From: Gammaproteobacteria bacterium
Lineage (GTDB): Bacteria > Pseudomonadota > Gammaproteobacteria > Competibacterales > Competibacteraceae
DNA: 64,000 bases
Direction: 5' to 3'
Assembly (NCBI GenBank): GCA_024235095.1
Contig: JACKNC010000004.1
Span: 62,001 to 126,000 of the forward strand
Made by a program: the position numbers and the translations under genes. Shown here piece after piece: positions 51,911-59,849 of this stretch (positions are counted from its first letter, which is position 1; every line of letters starts with the position of its first letter). The notes under the pieces were generated by a model. The model ran no database searches, was not told where the DNA came from, and saw only the letters and a list, made by a program, of their open reading frames with translations.

Positions 51911-52633
51911 TCATTTTGTTGTTTCTGGGAAGACCAGTTCGCAAGACGCGAAGAGATCTCCTCCAATTGGTTTGCTTGCCTCGGCAGAGCTGAAAAGCGG
52001 CTTGATGCTGAATTCGACATAGCGGGCGAGGTCAACCATTCGGACATACGCCGAGGAAAGGTCCGCAGTGTATGTATGTGCCTTCAGTAATACATTTGCT
52101 GAGCCATTAAGTACGATGATTTCCTTTTTCGGGATGTTCAACTGACCTCTAATTGATGGAGTCAGAAAACCGGGCCTTATGAGGTAGGATTTCATGATTG
52201 GTGGCTCGATGCTCGTTACATTTACCCAACTTAGTTCACCTAGAGCTGCTGTGCCCGAAGAGATTACTTGCTCTGCTCGTTGAGCCAAGTGATCTGATAC
52301 GTTTCGGATGTCCCGAATCGTGCCTAGTTCGCTTTTTAAGTTGGAAGAACTCCAGTCTTTAGGAATGCTATCTGCGTTAGGTTGCATTTTCCATAGGGCA
52401 AGCAGCCTGTCTATTGCGTCCACGAATGCCCAGGCATCCAGATAGTATTTTGCATAGCCTTTAGGGCGATCCCCTTCAGAATCGGACTTTGCTAAATCAG
52501 CGAGGTTTGTGGTTAGACGATTAAAAGCAAGGTGGGCGATCTCGAAGGCGTGGCGCATTCCGTCTAAAAAGAAAGCCTGCCGCCGATTAAGGTTGGCTGG
52601 AAAATTCAGAATCGGCGAGTCCGGTTTGAACAT
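51911..52633 (-). CDS. Hypothetical AT-rich accessory protein
   Basis: 240 residues, no signal peptide. The N-terminal two-thirds is helical with YAKYYLDAWAFVDAIDRLLALW and IRDIRNVSDHLAQRA; the rest is beta-rich. I do not recognise it. Base composition differs sharply from ccsB and resB, indicating transfer. It ends 16 bp before the excalibur gene, so the two were probably acquired together. The HLAQRA segment is reminiscent of HEPN-type helices, but the R-x4-6-H motif is not present. Confidence 0.65.
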   Translation of the reverse strand: MFKPDSPILNFPANLNRRQAFFLDGMRHAFEIAHLAFNRLTTNLADLAKSDSEGDRPKGYAKYYLDAWAFVDAIDRLLALWKMQPNADSIPKDWSSSNLKSELGTIRDIRNVSDHLAQRAEQVISSGTAALGELSWVNVTSIEPPIMKSYLIRPGFLTPSIRGQLNIPKKEIIVLNGSANVLLKAHTYTADLSSAYVRMVDLARYVEFSIKPLFSSAEASKPIGGDLFASCELVFPETTK

Positions 52634-52733
52634 GAGGTATTTATCGGTTTCCGCTAACAGTTGAATAGGTAGTAATGAGTCAATTATGAGGCTAACAGAA
52701 TTCCATAATCATACTTGCCCACTCTCCCCGCTC

Positions 52734-54800
52734 TCAAACACTTATCTGTTTCTCAAGCGCCATTCGCAGTTCGGTGAACTCATGAGCAAACTCGAAGGGC
52801 CGACGACTGCTGGAACCCGCCAGCACCATGTGAGTTGCGCCTTCCTCATCCGCCAGCCAGATCCATAACCGGCGGTGCGAAGTATAGAACATGACGAAAA
52901 CGCCGATGACCAGCAAGGCAAAGCCGGTATAAACCACGGATGTGCCACTTCTGCGCGTCACTTGCAAACCTGATGCCTCAACCTGCTGAAAACCGGTGAG
53001 TTGCAGGTAAAACGGCGATCCGTAACCAGGCAGCACCGCCAGCGCAGATACCGCATCGTTGAAAAACGCATCCTCTCGTTCGGCAATCCCTTGTTTAACG
53101 TCCATTCCTTCATCGCGCAGCACTTCAATAAATACTTCCGCCAGCGTATCACGCAGAATGTTGAGATACAGGGTGGTCGCATCATTCAATCGTTCGGCGG
53201 GTACTACCGCTTTTGCGCGCTCGGTGACCGCCATGAACCCGCCCTGAGTGAACAGTTCAATCAGGTTCAGACGCACCTGGTTAAAATCACGCTGGAAGTC
53301 AGGATTGTCGCTTGGAGCTGGCGACCGCTCCAGCAAACTGCGCAGCCATTCCTTATTACGCAACCGGGCGTTAAAACGCAGGAAACGCTCGGGACTGTTT
53401 TTAGCATCCGCCGGGATGTGTAAATAGGTAAAAGGCTGTCCGGGCTGGGCGCGCATCCCGCTAATGTAGAACCAGCGGCCTTCTAATTGGGCAGGCGCCA
53501 TGTAGTTAAAGTACTCGTGGGCCACGCCCGTGGCATCGCGCAGTTTGAAAGCAAAACTGGGTCCAAAATTACGGAACTTGCGATCGCCTGGTTGTGCGTC
53601 GGGTTCCGGCAGCAGATTAAATAATCGGAATTCGTCCAGTTCCAGCGTCAGTGCAGCATCCTGGCTCCCTACCTTGAGCGTGTTGCCTACAGTCCCCTGC
53701 GCTGCAATGGGATCAGGACGGGCGGCCATCAACGGCCAGGCCCGCAGATCCAGCCGGGAGCCGCCATCGCCAAAATCGGATTGGTAAATAGCGTAGCCCC
53801 GATAAACCAGCGGGTGATTAACGCGAATGGTCGCTTTTAGAGGGTGCTCGCCCAAATGCTCCTGATCATGGATCAACACTTCGCTGGCGAAGGATTTGGG
53901 CTGACCCGTGTCATAGTAGGCTACCTGGAAGTCCTTCAATTCGATAGCAAACGGCAGTTCCTGGAGCACGAAACCGTCGCGCACCCGCAGAAAGACGAAG
54001 TTCGCAGCGGCGCCCTCGGGCAGCATCACATTGCCGCGAAAAGCGGGCACCGCGCCCGGTGCCAGCCGGCTTTCCGGGGGAAGGTCACGGGCAGCCAGGT
54101 TACGGGTTTCGATACGCAAATCGCCCCGCCATTCCTTGAGCTTCAACCACAGGTTGCCATCCAGCAGTCCGCCTACCCCAATGACCACTACCGCTGCATG
54201 AGTGCACAAATAACCCAACCGGCTAAAGCGACCTTTGCTTGCCGCCATCACTCGATGATCGCCATGATTTTCAACTCGCCGGCGGTAGCCGCGACTGCGC
54301 AGCATCTGCCCAACAGTCTCCTGCACCGCGTCGACGGCATGATTCGGCAATCGCCATTCCGCCTGGTGATGAAAACCGCGCAGGGAATCGAGACGCACTC
54401 GGGTGCGGAACCGGGTCATCTCCCGCCACAAAATCGGCGCCTGGCGGTAGATGCACACGCTGGTGGACAGGATCAAAAAGGCAAGAATCCCGATGAACCA
54501 GCCAGTCCCGTAAACATCGTAGAGGCCCAACTGACGGAAGACCTCGAACCAGAACGGCCCGAATTTCAACACATAGTCAGGATAAGGCTGGTTCTGCTGC
54601 AACACCGTGCCGATGATCGAGGCGATAGCGATCACCACCAGCAAGGTAATGGCCAGATTCATCGAGCCGAAGAATTCCAGCCACACCCAGCTCAAGGCGC
54701 GCGGGCGGACAGGCTTACAAGCGGTGGTATCGTTCACGGAATCCTTGAGCAGTCGAGGCAAGTTGCCTGAATGTGACCCGGTGAGCGGCAATCCGTTCAC
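52734..54800 (-). CDS. resB: Cytochrome c biogenesis protein ResB/Ccs1 (System II)
   Basis: 688 residues. Partner of CcsB in haem delivery and apocytochrome reduction. Three N-terminal membrane segments (about 48-66, 96-115 and 190-208), a large periplasmic domain and a last membrane helix near 635 (TGFALLVIGVFVMFYTSHRRLWIWL). Typical motifs are FGSMNLAITLLVVIAIASIIGT and VYRGYAIYQSDFGDGGS. The start is a GTG at 54800 without a clear binding site and could be some codons further in. Uma2 lies 26 bp upstream. Confidence 0.93.
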   Translation of the reverse strand: MNGLPLTGSHSGNLPRLLKDSVNDTTACKPVRPRALSWVWLEFFGSMNLAITLLVVIAIASIIGTVLQQNQPYPDYVLKFGPFWFEVFRQLGLYDVYGTGWFIGILAFLILSTSVCIYRQAPILWREMTRFRTRVRLDSLRGFHHQAEWRLPNHAVDAVQETVGQMLRSRGYRRRVENHGDHRVMAASKGRFSRLGYLCTHAAVVVIGVGGLLDGNLWLKLKEWRGDLRIETRNLAARDLPPESRLAPGAVPAFRGNVMLPEGAAANFVFLRVRDGFVLQELPFAIELKDFQVAYYDTGQPKSFASEVLIHDQEHLGEHPLKATIRVNHPLVYRGYAIYQSDFGDGGSRLDLRAWPLMAARPDPIAAQGTVGNTLKVGSQDAALTLELDEFRLFNLLPEPDAQPGDRKFRNFGPSFAFKLRDATGVAHEYFNYMAPAQLEGRWFYISGMRAQPGQPFTYLHIPADAKNSPERFLRFNARLRNKEWLRSLLERSPAPSDNPDFQRDFNQVRLNLIELFTQGGFMAVTERAKAVVPAERLNDATTLYLNILRDTLAEVFIEVLRDEGMDVKQGIAEREDAFFNDAVSALAVLPGYGSPFYLQLTGFQQVEASGLQVTRRSGTSVVYTGFALLVIGVFVMFYTSHRRLWIWLADEEGATHMVLAGSSSRRPFEFAHEFTELRMALEKQISV

Positions 54801-54826
54801 CGCAGGAACAGAATATCAATGCTTGG

Positions 54827-55396
54827 CTAAACCTCCACCTTGGCATAAACATCCTGGAGCTTCAGGCTGCAATCCACGCTCTTCAATCCGACTTCATCAT
54901 TGATCTCATCACTTTGCGAATAGACCCAAGTGTCATCAGACTGGCGCGTGAATTGTTCAATTCGACAGGATTTCTGCGAAACCAACAGATATTCAGCCAA
55001 GGACGGGATACCCTGGTAATGAAGAAATTTATCACCACGATCATAAGCTTCTGTTGAATCCGACAATACCTCCATAATTAGCAACGGGTTTAGCAAAACG
55101 TCCTCGTTTTCGTCCTCGAATTGTTGTTGCCCACACACGATGAGAACATCCGGATAGGCGTACTTGTTCAGTTTTTCGATCTTAACCTTCATATCGCTGG
55201 AATAGACGCTACAGGGTCGATTCGCCAATTGATTGCCTAGAATGCGCGTCAAGTTGGATGAGATTTGATTGTGCCGACGACTGGCACCCGCCATCGCGAA
55301 GATTTCACCATCAAGATACTCGCGCCGGGTTGCGGAAAGCCGCTCCTGAAACAGATACTCCTCAGCGGTCAATCGGTGTTGTAGTTTCGGCAGCAT
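54827..55396 (-). CDS. Uma2-family (DUF820) putative PD-(D/E)XK nuclease
   Basis: 189 residues from the ATG at 55396, supported by AGGAAA upstream and by the terminator that ends just before it. Family motifs: TAEEYLFQERLSATRREYLDGEIFAMAGASRRHN, YPDVLIVC (active-site Asp) and LLIMEVLSDSTEAYDRGDKFLHY (Glu and downstream Lys). The fold is nuclease-like but cellular roles are unproven. It interrupts an otherwise conserved cytochrome locus. Confidence 0.85.
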   Translation of the reverse strand: MLPKLQHRLTAEEYLFQERLSATRREYLDGEIFAMAGASRRHNQISSNLTRILGNQLANRPCSVYSSDMKVKIEKLNKYAYPDVLIVCGQQQFEDENEDVLLNPLLIMEVLSDSTEAYDRGDKFLHYQGIPSLAEYLLVSQKSCRIEQFTRQSDDTWVYSQSDEINDEVGLKSVDCSLKLQDVYAKVEV

Positions 55397-55421
55397 GAAT
55401 CGAGGTTTCCTGATGAGCATC

Positions 55422-55445
55422 AAAAAAGGCGGCCCGAGAGCCGCC
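55422..55445 (-). terminator. Rho-independent terminator after cytochrome c4
   Basis: GGCGGCTCTCGGGCCGCC (minus strand) followed by six T. It separates the cytochrome gene from the Uma2 and ccs genes, which therefore need their own promoter. Confidence 0.85.
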
Positions 55446-55493
55446 CTGAATTAGCCTAGCCAACCCGGTTCAACCCGGTCTTATGGCGATAAG

Positions 55494-56102
55494 TTACTGC
55501 AAACCCTGAATATAGGACGAGACGGCCTTAATTTCCTGATCGGTCATCTTACCGGCGATGCTGCGCATCATTTGACCTGCGTCATTCGCTCGCTCCATGG
55601 CGCGGAACGCCTTGAGTTGCAATTCAACATACTCCGCGTGTTGTGCAGCGATGGCTGGGAATTTGGCAGCCGGAATCCCTGCGCCATTGACGCTATGACA
55701 CGCCATACAGGCGGAAACCCCACTGTTCAGGTTACCGCCGCGAAAGATCGCTTCGCCTACCGGAGCCAACGCTGGATCAGCAGCGGCGCGCGCGACCTGT
55801 TGCGAGGAAAAATAAGCCGCCAAATCTTCCATATCCTGGGGACTCAGGGGCGCGACCATGCCGGCCATGATCGGGTTGACCCGCGCCCCGCTCTTATAAT
55901 CATGAAGCTGTTTGAGCAGGTATCCCTCGCTTTGGCCAGCCAGCTTAGGGTATTGGGGATTGACGCTGTTGCCGTCTGCACTATGGCAGGCCGCGCACGT
56001 CGCGGACTTGCCTTTGCCAGCGGTCGCGTCGCCCGCAGCCAGCGCGGCGGTCGCGGAACCGAACAATGCGCATGTCGCGGCGATCACAACGAGTTTTTTC
56101 AT
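55494..56102 (-). CDS. Dihaem cytochrome c4
   Basis: 202 residues with signal peptide (1-22). Two cytochrome c domains with haem sites CAACH (Cys36-His40) and CMACH (about 130), each with a downstream methionine ligand region (NPIMAGMV and QMMRSIAGKM). Periplasmic electron carrier to terminal oxidases. It is divergent from engB, the same arrangement as in pseudomonads. A terminator follows it. Confidence 0.95.
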   Translation of the reverse strand: MKKLVVIAATCALFGSATAALAAGDATAGKGKSATCAACHSADGNSVNPQYPKLAGQSEGYLLKQLHDYKSGARVNPIMAGMVAPLSPQDMEDLAAYFSSQQVARAAADPALAPVGEAIFRGGNLNSGVSACMACHSVNGAGIPAAKFPAIAAQHAEYVELQLKAFRAMERANDAGQMMRSIAGKMTDQEIKAVSSYIQGLQ

Positions 56103-56285
56103 TTTTTGAAGGCTCCTGTACGATGACGAAATTCGGTTCAGGCGACCTGCCGCCGGTATGAAGTCAAAATCTAGCGTAACCCGGCGACCGAGCCTTGCTT
56201 GATCGCAGCGGAATCGGTATTGACTGGATCGATCCCCACCTGCGAAAGCAGCGGTTTTATATATCAGTTTCGGCCTCCAAGTTCA

Positions 56286-56927
56286 ATGAAAAACCCTGAC
56301 AATGCTATCCCTTTTACACCAGCAACTAAAGCAGCCCGGCGTTATCAAACGGTTCATTTCCTGAATAGCGTCAACGAGTTCGGACAACTATTGCCCGATA
56401 TTGGCCGGGAAGCCGCCTTTGCGGGGCGCTCTAACGCCGGCAAATCCAGCGCGCTTAACCTCCTGACGGGTCAGCGTCAACTGGCGCGGGTCAGCAAGAC
56501 TCCCGGGCGCACTCAGATGATTAACTTCTTTGAAGTAGAGCCGGATCGTTATCTGGTCGATCTGCCCGGCTATGGTTATGCCCAGGTGCCCGAGGCGATT
56601 CGCCGCCACTGGGGGGCGCTGCTGGAGCGCTATTTGCGCGAGCGGCAAGCATTGTGCGGCCTTCTACTGTTGATGGATATTCGCCATCCATTGACCGAAC
56701 TGGACCAGCGGATGCTGGACTGTTGTGTCGCCCGTGAACTGCCGGTGCATATCTTGTTGACCAAGGCGGACAAACTGAGCCGGGGTGCGGCAGGGTCTGC
56801 ATTGCAACAGGTACGGAAGGTGCTGAAAACCGATTATTTGCACGCCACCGTCCAGTTATTTTCCGCAACGACTCGCCAGGGTGTGGAAGAAGCTCATGCC
56901 CGGCTCGATGAATGGCTGGGGTATTAA
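56286..56927 (+). CDS. engB: Ribosome biogenesis GTP-binding protein EngB/YsxC
   Basis: 213 residues from the ATG at 56286; the open frame upstream overlaps the promoter region. Essential GTPase in large-subunit assembly. Motifs: G1 GRSNAGKSS (about 49-57), G2 threonine in KTPGRTQ, G3 DLPGYG, G4 TKAD and a terminal SATTRQG (G5). Length is normal. It converges on DUF484 with a two-base gap. Confidence 0.95.
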   Translation: MKNPDNAIPFTPATKAARRYQTVHFLNSVNEFGQLLPDIGREAAFAGRSNAGKSSALNLLTGQRQLARVSKTPGRTQMINFFEVEPDRYLVDLPGYGYAQVPEAIRRHWGALLERYLRERQALCGLLLLMDIRHPLTELDQRMLDCCVARELPVHILLTKADKLSRGAAGSALQQVRKVLKTDYLHATVQLFSATTRQGVEEAHARLDEWLGY

Positions 56928-56929
56928 GA

Positions 56930-57688
56930 TCACGCCCCTTGGGCCGATGGCGGATCAGGCATGGCCCGCCAGCCTTCCGCCAGCAATCGCGCCTGCAATG
57001 CCTGGCTTACCAGCTCGCCGATGCGTTCCAGAAACAGCGTCCCCACGCCAGGATGGAAGCGGTTGGCGTCACTGCTGCCGACCGCCAGAAGACCGCGCCA
57101 TTGTCCGTTATCCAGGGGAATCAGCGCCGCTGAGATCGCATGGCAGGCCCCATCGCTAAACAAGGCGGCAGCCTGCTCTGGACTCAATAGACCGCATTGA
57201 GGACGACCGGCGCGAAAGACGTCGTCGAACAGCCTGACGACATCCGGACGCAACAACTCCTCTACGGCGCTAAGACACACAGTTGGCGGCACCGCTAGAC
57301 ACAAGGCGACACAGTCGGCTTTGAATTCATCGCGCAGAATCGCCTTGATGCCGTGCAGCAGTTCATCCAGGCCGCCTCGCGCATCCAATAGACCCAACGC
57401 CAGACGCTGCACCCGTTCCGCTAAACGGTCGTTATCGCGGGCAATGTTAACCAGCTCCATCAGCTTATCATGCAGGCGCTGAACGTGTTCTCGCAGCAAG
57501 CGATTTTGGTATTCCAGCAGTGATACTGCGGGCCAGCAGGGATGGGGAATGCGCAGGCTCTCCACCAGTTCGGGATGACGGGTGAAAAATTCAGGGTGAT
57601 CGCGCAGCCAGGCGACCGCCTCTTCCTCAAAGTCTGCCTTCTCCAGGGATTCCGGTATTTCCTGTTCTTCACTCACAGCTCGATCCAT
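56930..57688 (-). CDS. DUF484 family protein (GAF-like)
   Basis: 252 residues. The N-terminal part AVAWLRDHPEFFTRHPELVESLRIPHP is the DUF484 signature, followed by a coiled coil (LLEYQNRLLREHVQRLHDKLMELV) and a GAF-like domain ending DANRFHPGVGTLFLERIGELVSQAL. The gene overlaps the dapF end by 16 bp, the conserved dapF-DUF484 order. The xerC gene that often follows is absent here. Function unknown. Confidence 0.92.
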   Translation of the reverse strand: MDRAVSEEQEIPESLEKADFEEEAVAWLRDHPEFFTRHPELVESLRIPHPCWPAVSLLEYQNRLLREHVQRLHDKLMELVNIARDNDRLAERVQRLALGLLDARGGLDELLHGIKAILRDEFKADCVALCLAVPPTVCLSAVEELLRPDVVRLFDDVFRAGRPQCGLLSPEQAAALFSDGACHAISAALIPLDNGQWRGLLAVGSSDANRFHPGVGTLFLERIGELVSQALQARLLAEGWRAMPDPPSAQGA

Positions 57689-58503
57689 CCTTCAAATACA
57701 GTGACCGCTGGTCCGGTCATCATCACGGATTCGCCTTCGCCGGCCCAGTGAATCTCCAGTGCGCCGCCCGGCAGATCCACCTGGACGCTAGGGGATAGCC
57801 GACCCCAGAGCCGCCCCACGACAACGGCGGCGCAGGCGCCGCTGCCACAAGCCAGGGTTTCGCCAACGCCGCGCTCGAAGACGCGAAGCCGGATATGGTC
57901 CGGCGCGATGATTTGCATGAAGCCCACATTAACCCGCTGGGGAAAACGGTCATGCCGTTCCAGTAATGGCCCCAGATGCGCGACCGGCGCTTGGTCAACA
58001 TCATTCACCATCCATACTGCATGAGGGTTGCCCATCGATACCACACCGATTTCAAGCTCCATGCCATCGACAGCGATGGGGTAGCGTGGAGCGCGTTCGG
58101 CAGCGATGAATGGCGCGTCAGCCGGTTCCAGGCGCGGTTGACCCATGTCCACACGCACCCGGTTATCCGGCAGGAGTTGCATTTGCAATAAACCGGCCAG
58201 CGTTTCAACCCGGAGCGCGTGTTTTTCAGTCAGGCCCTGATCATGGACAAAGCGCGCGAAACACCGAGCGCCATTGCCGCATTGTTCGACTTCGCCGCCG
58301 TCGGCATTGAAGATGCGGTAGCGGAAATCCGCATCCACTCGTTGAGATGCTTCCACCAGCAGCACCTGGTCACAACCAATGCCAAAGCGGCGATCGGCCA
58401 AACGGCGAATTTGCGCTGGCGCTAACGCCACAGTCTGACGGATGCCGTCGATGACCACGAAATCGTTGCCGAGTCCGTGCATCTTGGTGAACTGGAGTTT
58501 CAT
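57673..58503 (-). CDS. dapF: Diaminopimelate epimerase
   Basis: 276 residues. It converts LL- to meso-diaminopimelate for lysine and peptidoglycan synthesis. The two catalytic cysteines are in EQCGNGARCFARF (about Cys76) and TLACGSGACAAVV (about Cys220). The start FTKMHGLGNDFVVID is diagnostic. The decarboxylase gene ends 19 bp upstream, so the two form a lysine-pathway unit. Confidence 0.97.
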   Translation of the reverse strand: MKLQFTKMHGLGNDFVVIDGIRQTVALAPAQIRRLADRRFGIGCDQVLLVEASQRVDADFRYRIFNADGGEVEQCGNGARCFARFVHDQGLTEKHALRVETLAGLLQMQLLPDNRVRVDMGQPRLEPADAPFIAAERAPRYPIAVDGMELEIGVVSMGNPHAVWMVNDVDQAPVAHLGPLLERHDRFPQRVNVGFMQIIAPDHIRLRVFERGVGETLACGSGACAAVVVGRLWGRLSPSVQVDLPGGALEIHWAGEGESVMMTGPAVTVFEGWIEL

Positions 58504-58522
58504 TATACAAACTCAACTATGG

Positions 58523-59758
58523 CTAAACCAAAACTTCTACACAAGCGGGATGGCTCAGGAAGCGGGCTGGGCTGGCGGTCAACCCGTAAGCACCTGACTG
58601 AAATACGACAATCAGGTCGCCAACATCGGCTTTTGCCAGTTCCATTCGATCAGCCAGAATATCGAGCGGCGTGCAAAGCGGCCCTACCACTGATACGATT
58701 TCCCGTTCGTTACCCATAACCCGGTTGCCCACCACGACCGGGTAATTTTTGCGCACGACCTGACCAAAATTGCCGGATGCCGCTAGATGATGGTGCAGGC
58801 CGCCATTGGTGACTAGAAAAGTATGACCGCGCGAGACTTTGCGATCGACAACCTCGACGACGTAGATACCCGCTTCGCCAACCAGATAACGCCCCAGTTC
58901 CAGCACGACATGGGCTTCTGGCAATTGTTCTTTGACCGTGGGCAGCCAGTGATCCAGATTGGCCGCGACCGGCTCCAGATCCAGCGGCGTGTCCCCCGGA
59001 AAATAGGGGATGCCGAAGCCGCCGCCGATGTTTAGCATACGCACCGGCGCTGGTGCGTCCACCGCCAACCGTAACGCCAGTTCAAACGTGCGGTCATGGG
59101 CGTCGATCAGCGCTTCGGCGCGCAGATTCTGCGAACCGCTGAAGATGTGAAAACCGCGAAAATCTAGGTCCAGTTGGCCGATTCGCCGCAGCAGCGCCGG
59201 CGTTTGTTCGGCATCCACCCCAAAGGGTTTGGGGCCGCCGCTCATTTTCATGCCGGATGCTTTCAACTCGAAATCTGGATTGACCCGCACGGCGACCCGG
59301 GGTTGTCGGCCCAGCCCATGTCCCAGACGGGCCACGGTTTCCAGTTCCCTGGCGGATTCCAGATTGATCGTGATACCGGCGGCGATCGCCGCAGTGAGCT
59401 CAGGCGGACGTTTGCCCGGACCGGCAAAGCTGATTTCCGCCGGGTCCATACCGGTATCCAGGGCAACAGACAATTCGCCCAGCGAAGCTACATCCAAGCC
59501 ATCCACCAAGCTGGCCAGATGTTGCGTCACTGCGGACATCGGATTAGCCTTGACGGCATAGTGCAGCTGGATGGCGGACGGCAGGCGCTTGCGCAGCAGG
59601 GCGACCCGTTCATCCAGCAAGCGGCGGTCATAAGCGTAGAATGGCGTTTGTCCAACCCTCGCCGCCAGTTGCGTTAAGGGCATGCCGCCAATGTGCAGAC
59701 AGTCATCGATGACCGGAAACTGGCTTATCGGCCAGTGAGTGGGACGAACGGCGCTCAT
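58523..59758 (-). CDS. PLP-dependent decarboxylase, LysA-like (exosortase-system type)
   Basis: 411 residues of the alanine-racemase-fold decarboxylases. PLP lysine in LHYAVKANP (about Lys69); glycine-rich phosphate loop NIGGGFGIPY; HIFSGSQN; and GPLCTPLDILADR where LysA usually has CES.D. The segment NPDFELKASGMKMSGGPKPFGVDAE is typical of the group linked to exosortase A loci rather than classical LysA. Position next to dapF suggests diaminopimelate decarboxylation. I am sure of the fold, less of the substrate; no exosortase gene is in the window. Confidence 0.83.
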   Translation of the reverse strand: MSAVRPTHWPISQFPVIDDCLHIGGMPLTQLAARVGQTPFYAYDRRLLDERVALLRKRLPSAIQLHYAVKANPMSAVTQHLASLVDGLDVASLGELSVALDTGMDPAEISFAGPGKRPPELTAAIAAGITINLESARELETVARLGHGLGRQPRVAVRVNPDFELKASGMKMSGGPKPFGVDAEQTPALLRRIGQLDLDFRGFHIFSGSQNLRAEALIDAHDRTFELALRLAVDAPAPVRMLNIGGGFGIPYFPGDTPLDLEPVAANLDHWLPTVKEQLPEAHVVLELGRYLVGEAGIYVVEVVDRKVSRGHTFLVTNGGLHHHLAASGNFGQVVRKNYPVVVGNRVMGNEREIVSVVGPLCTPLDILADRMELAKADVGDLIVVFQSGAYGLTASPARFLSHPACVEVLV

Positions 59759-59849
59759 CAGCTTCTACCTGTTAATTTAAATCTATAATACGAAATATTG
59801 CGTAATTCTCCTGTTTATCATATCCGAAATTTAGAATGGATAAAAACTG

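Noticed and set aside
51911..52633. HEPN toxin interpretation of the hypothetical protein
   Set aside because: Helical and HEPN-like by impression only; the catalytic R-x4-6-H motif is not found.
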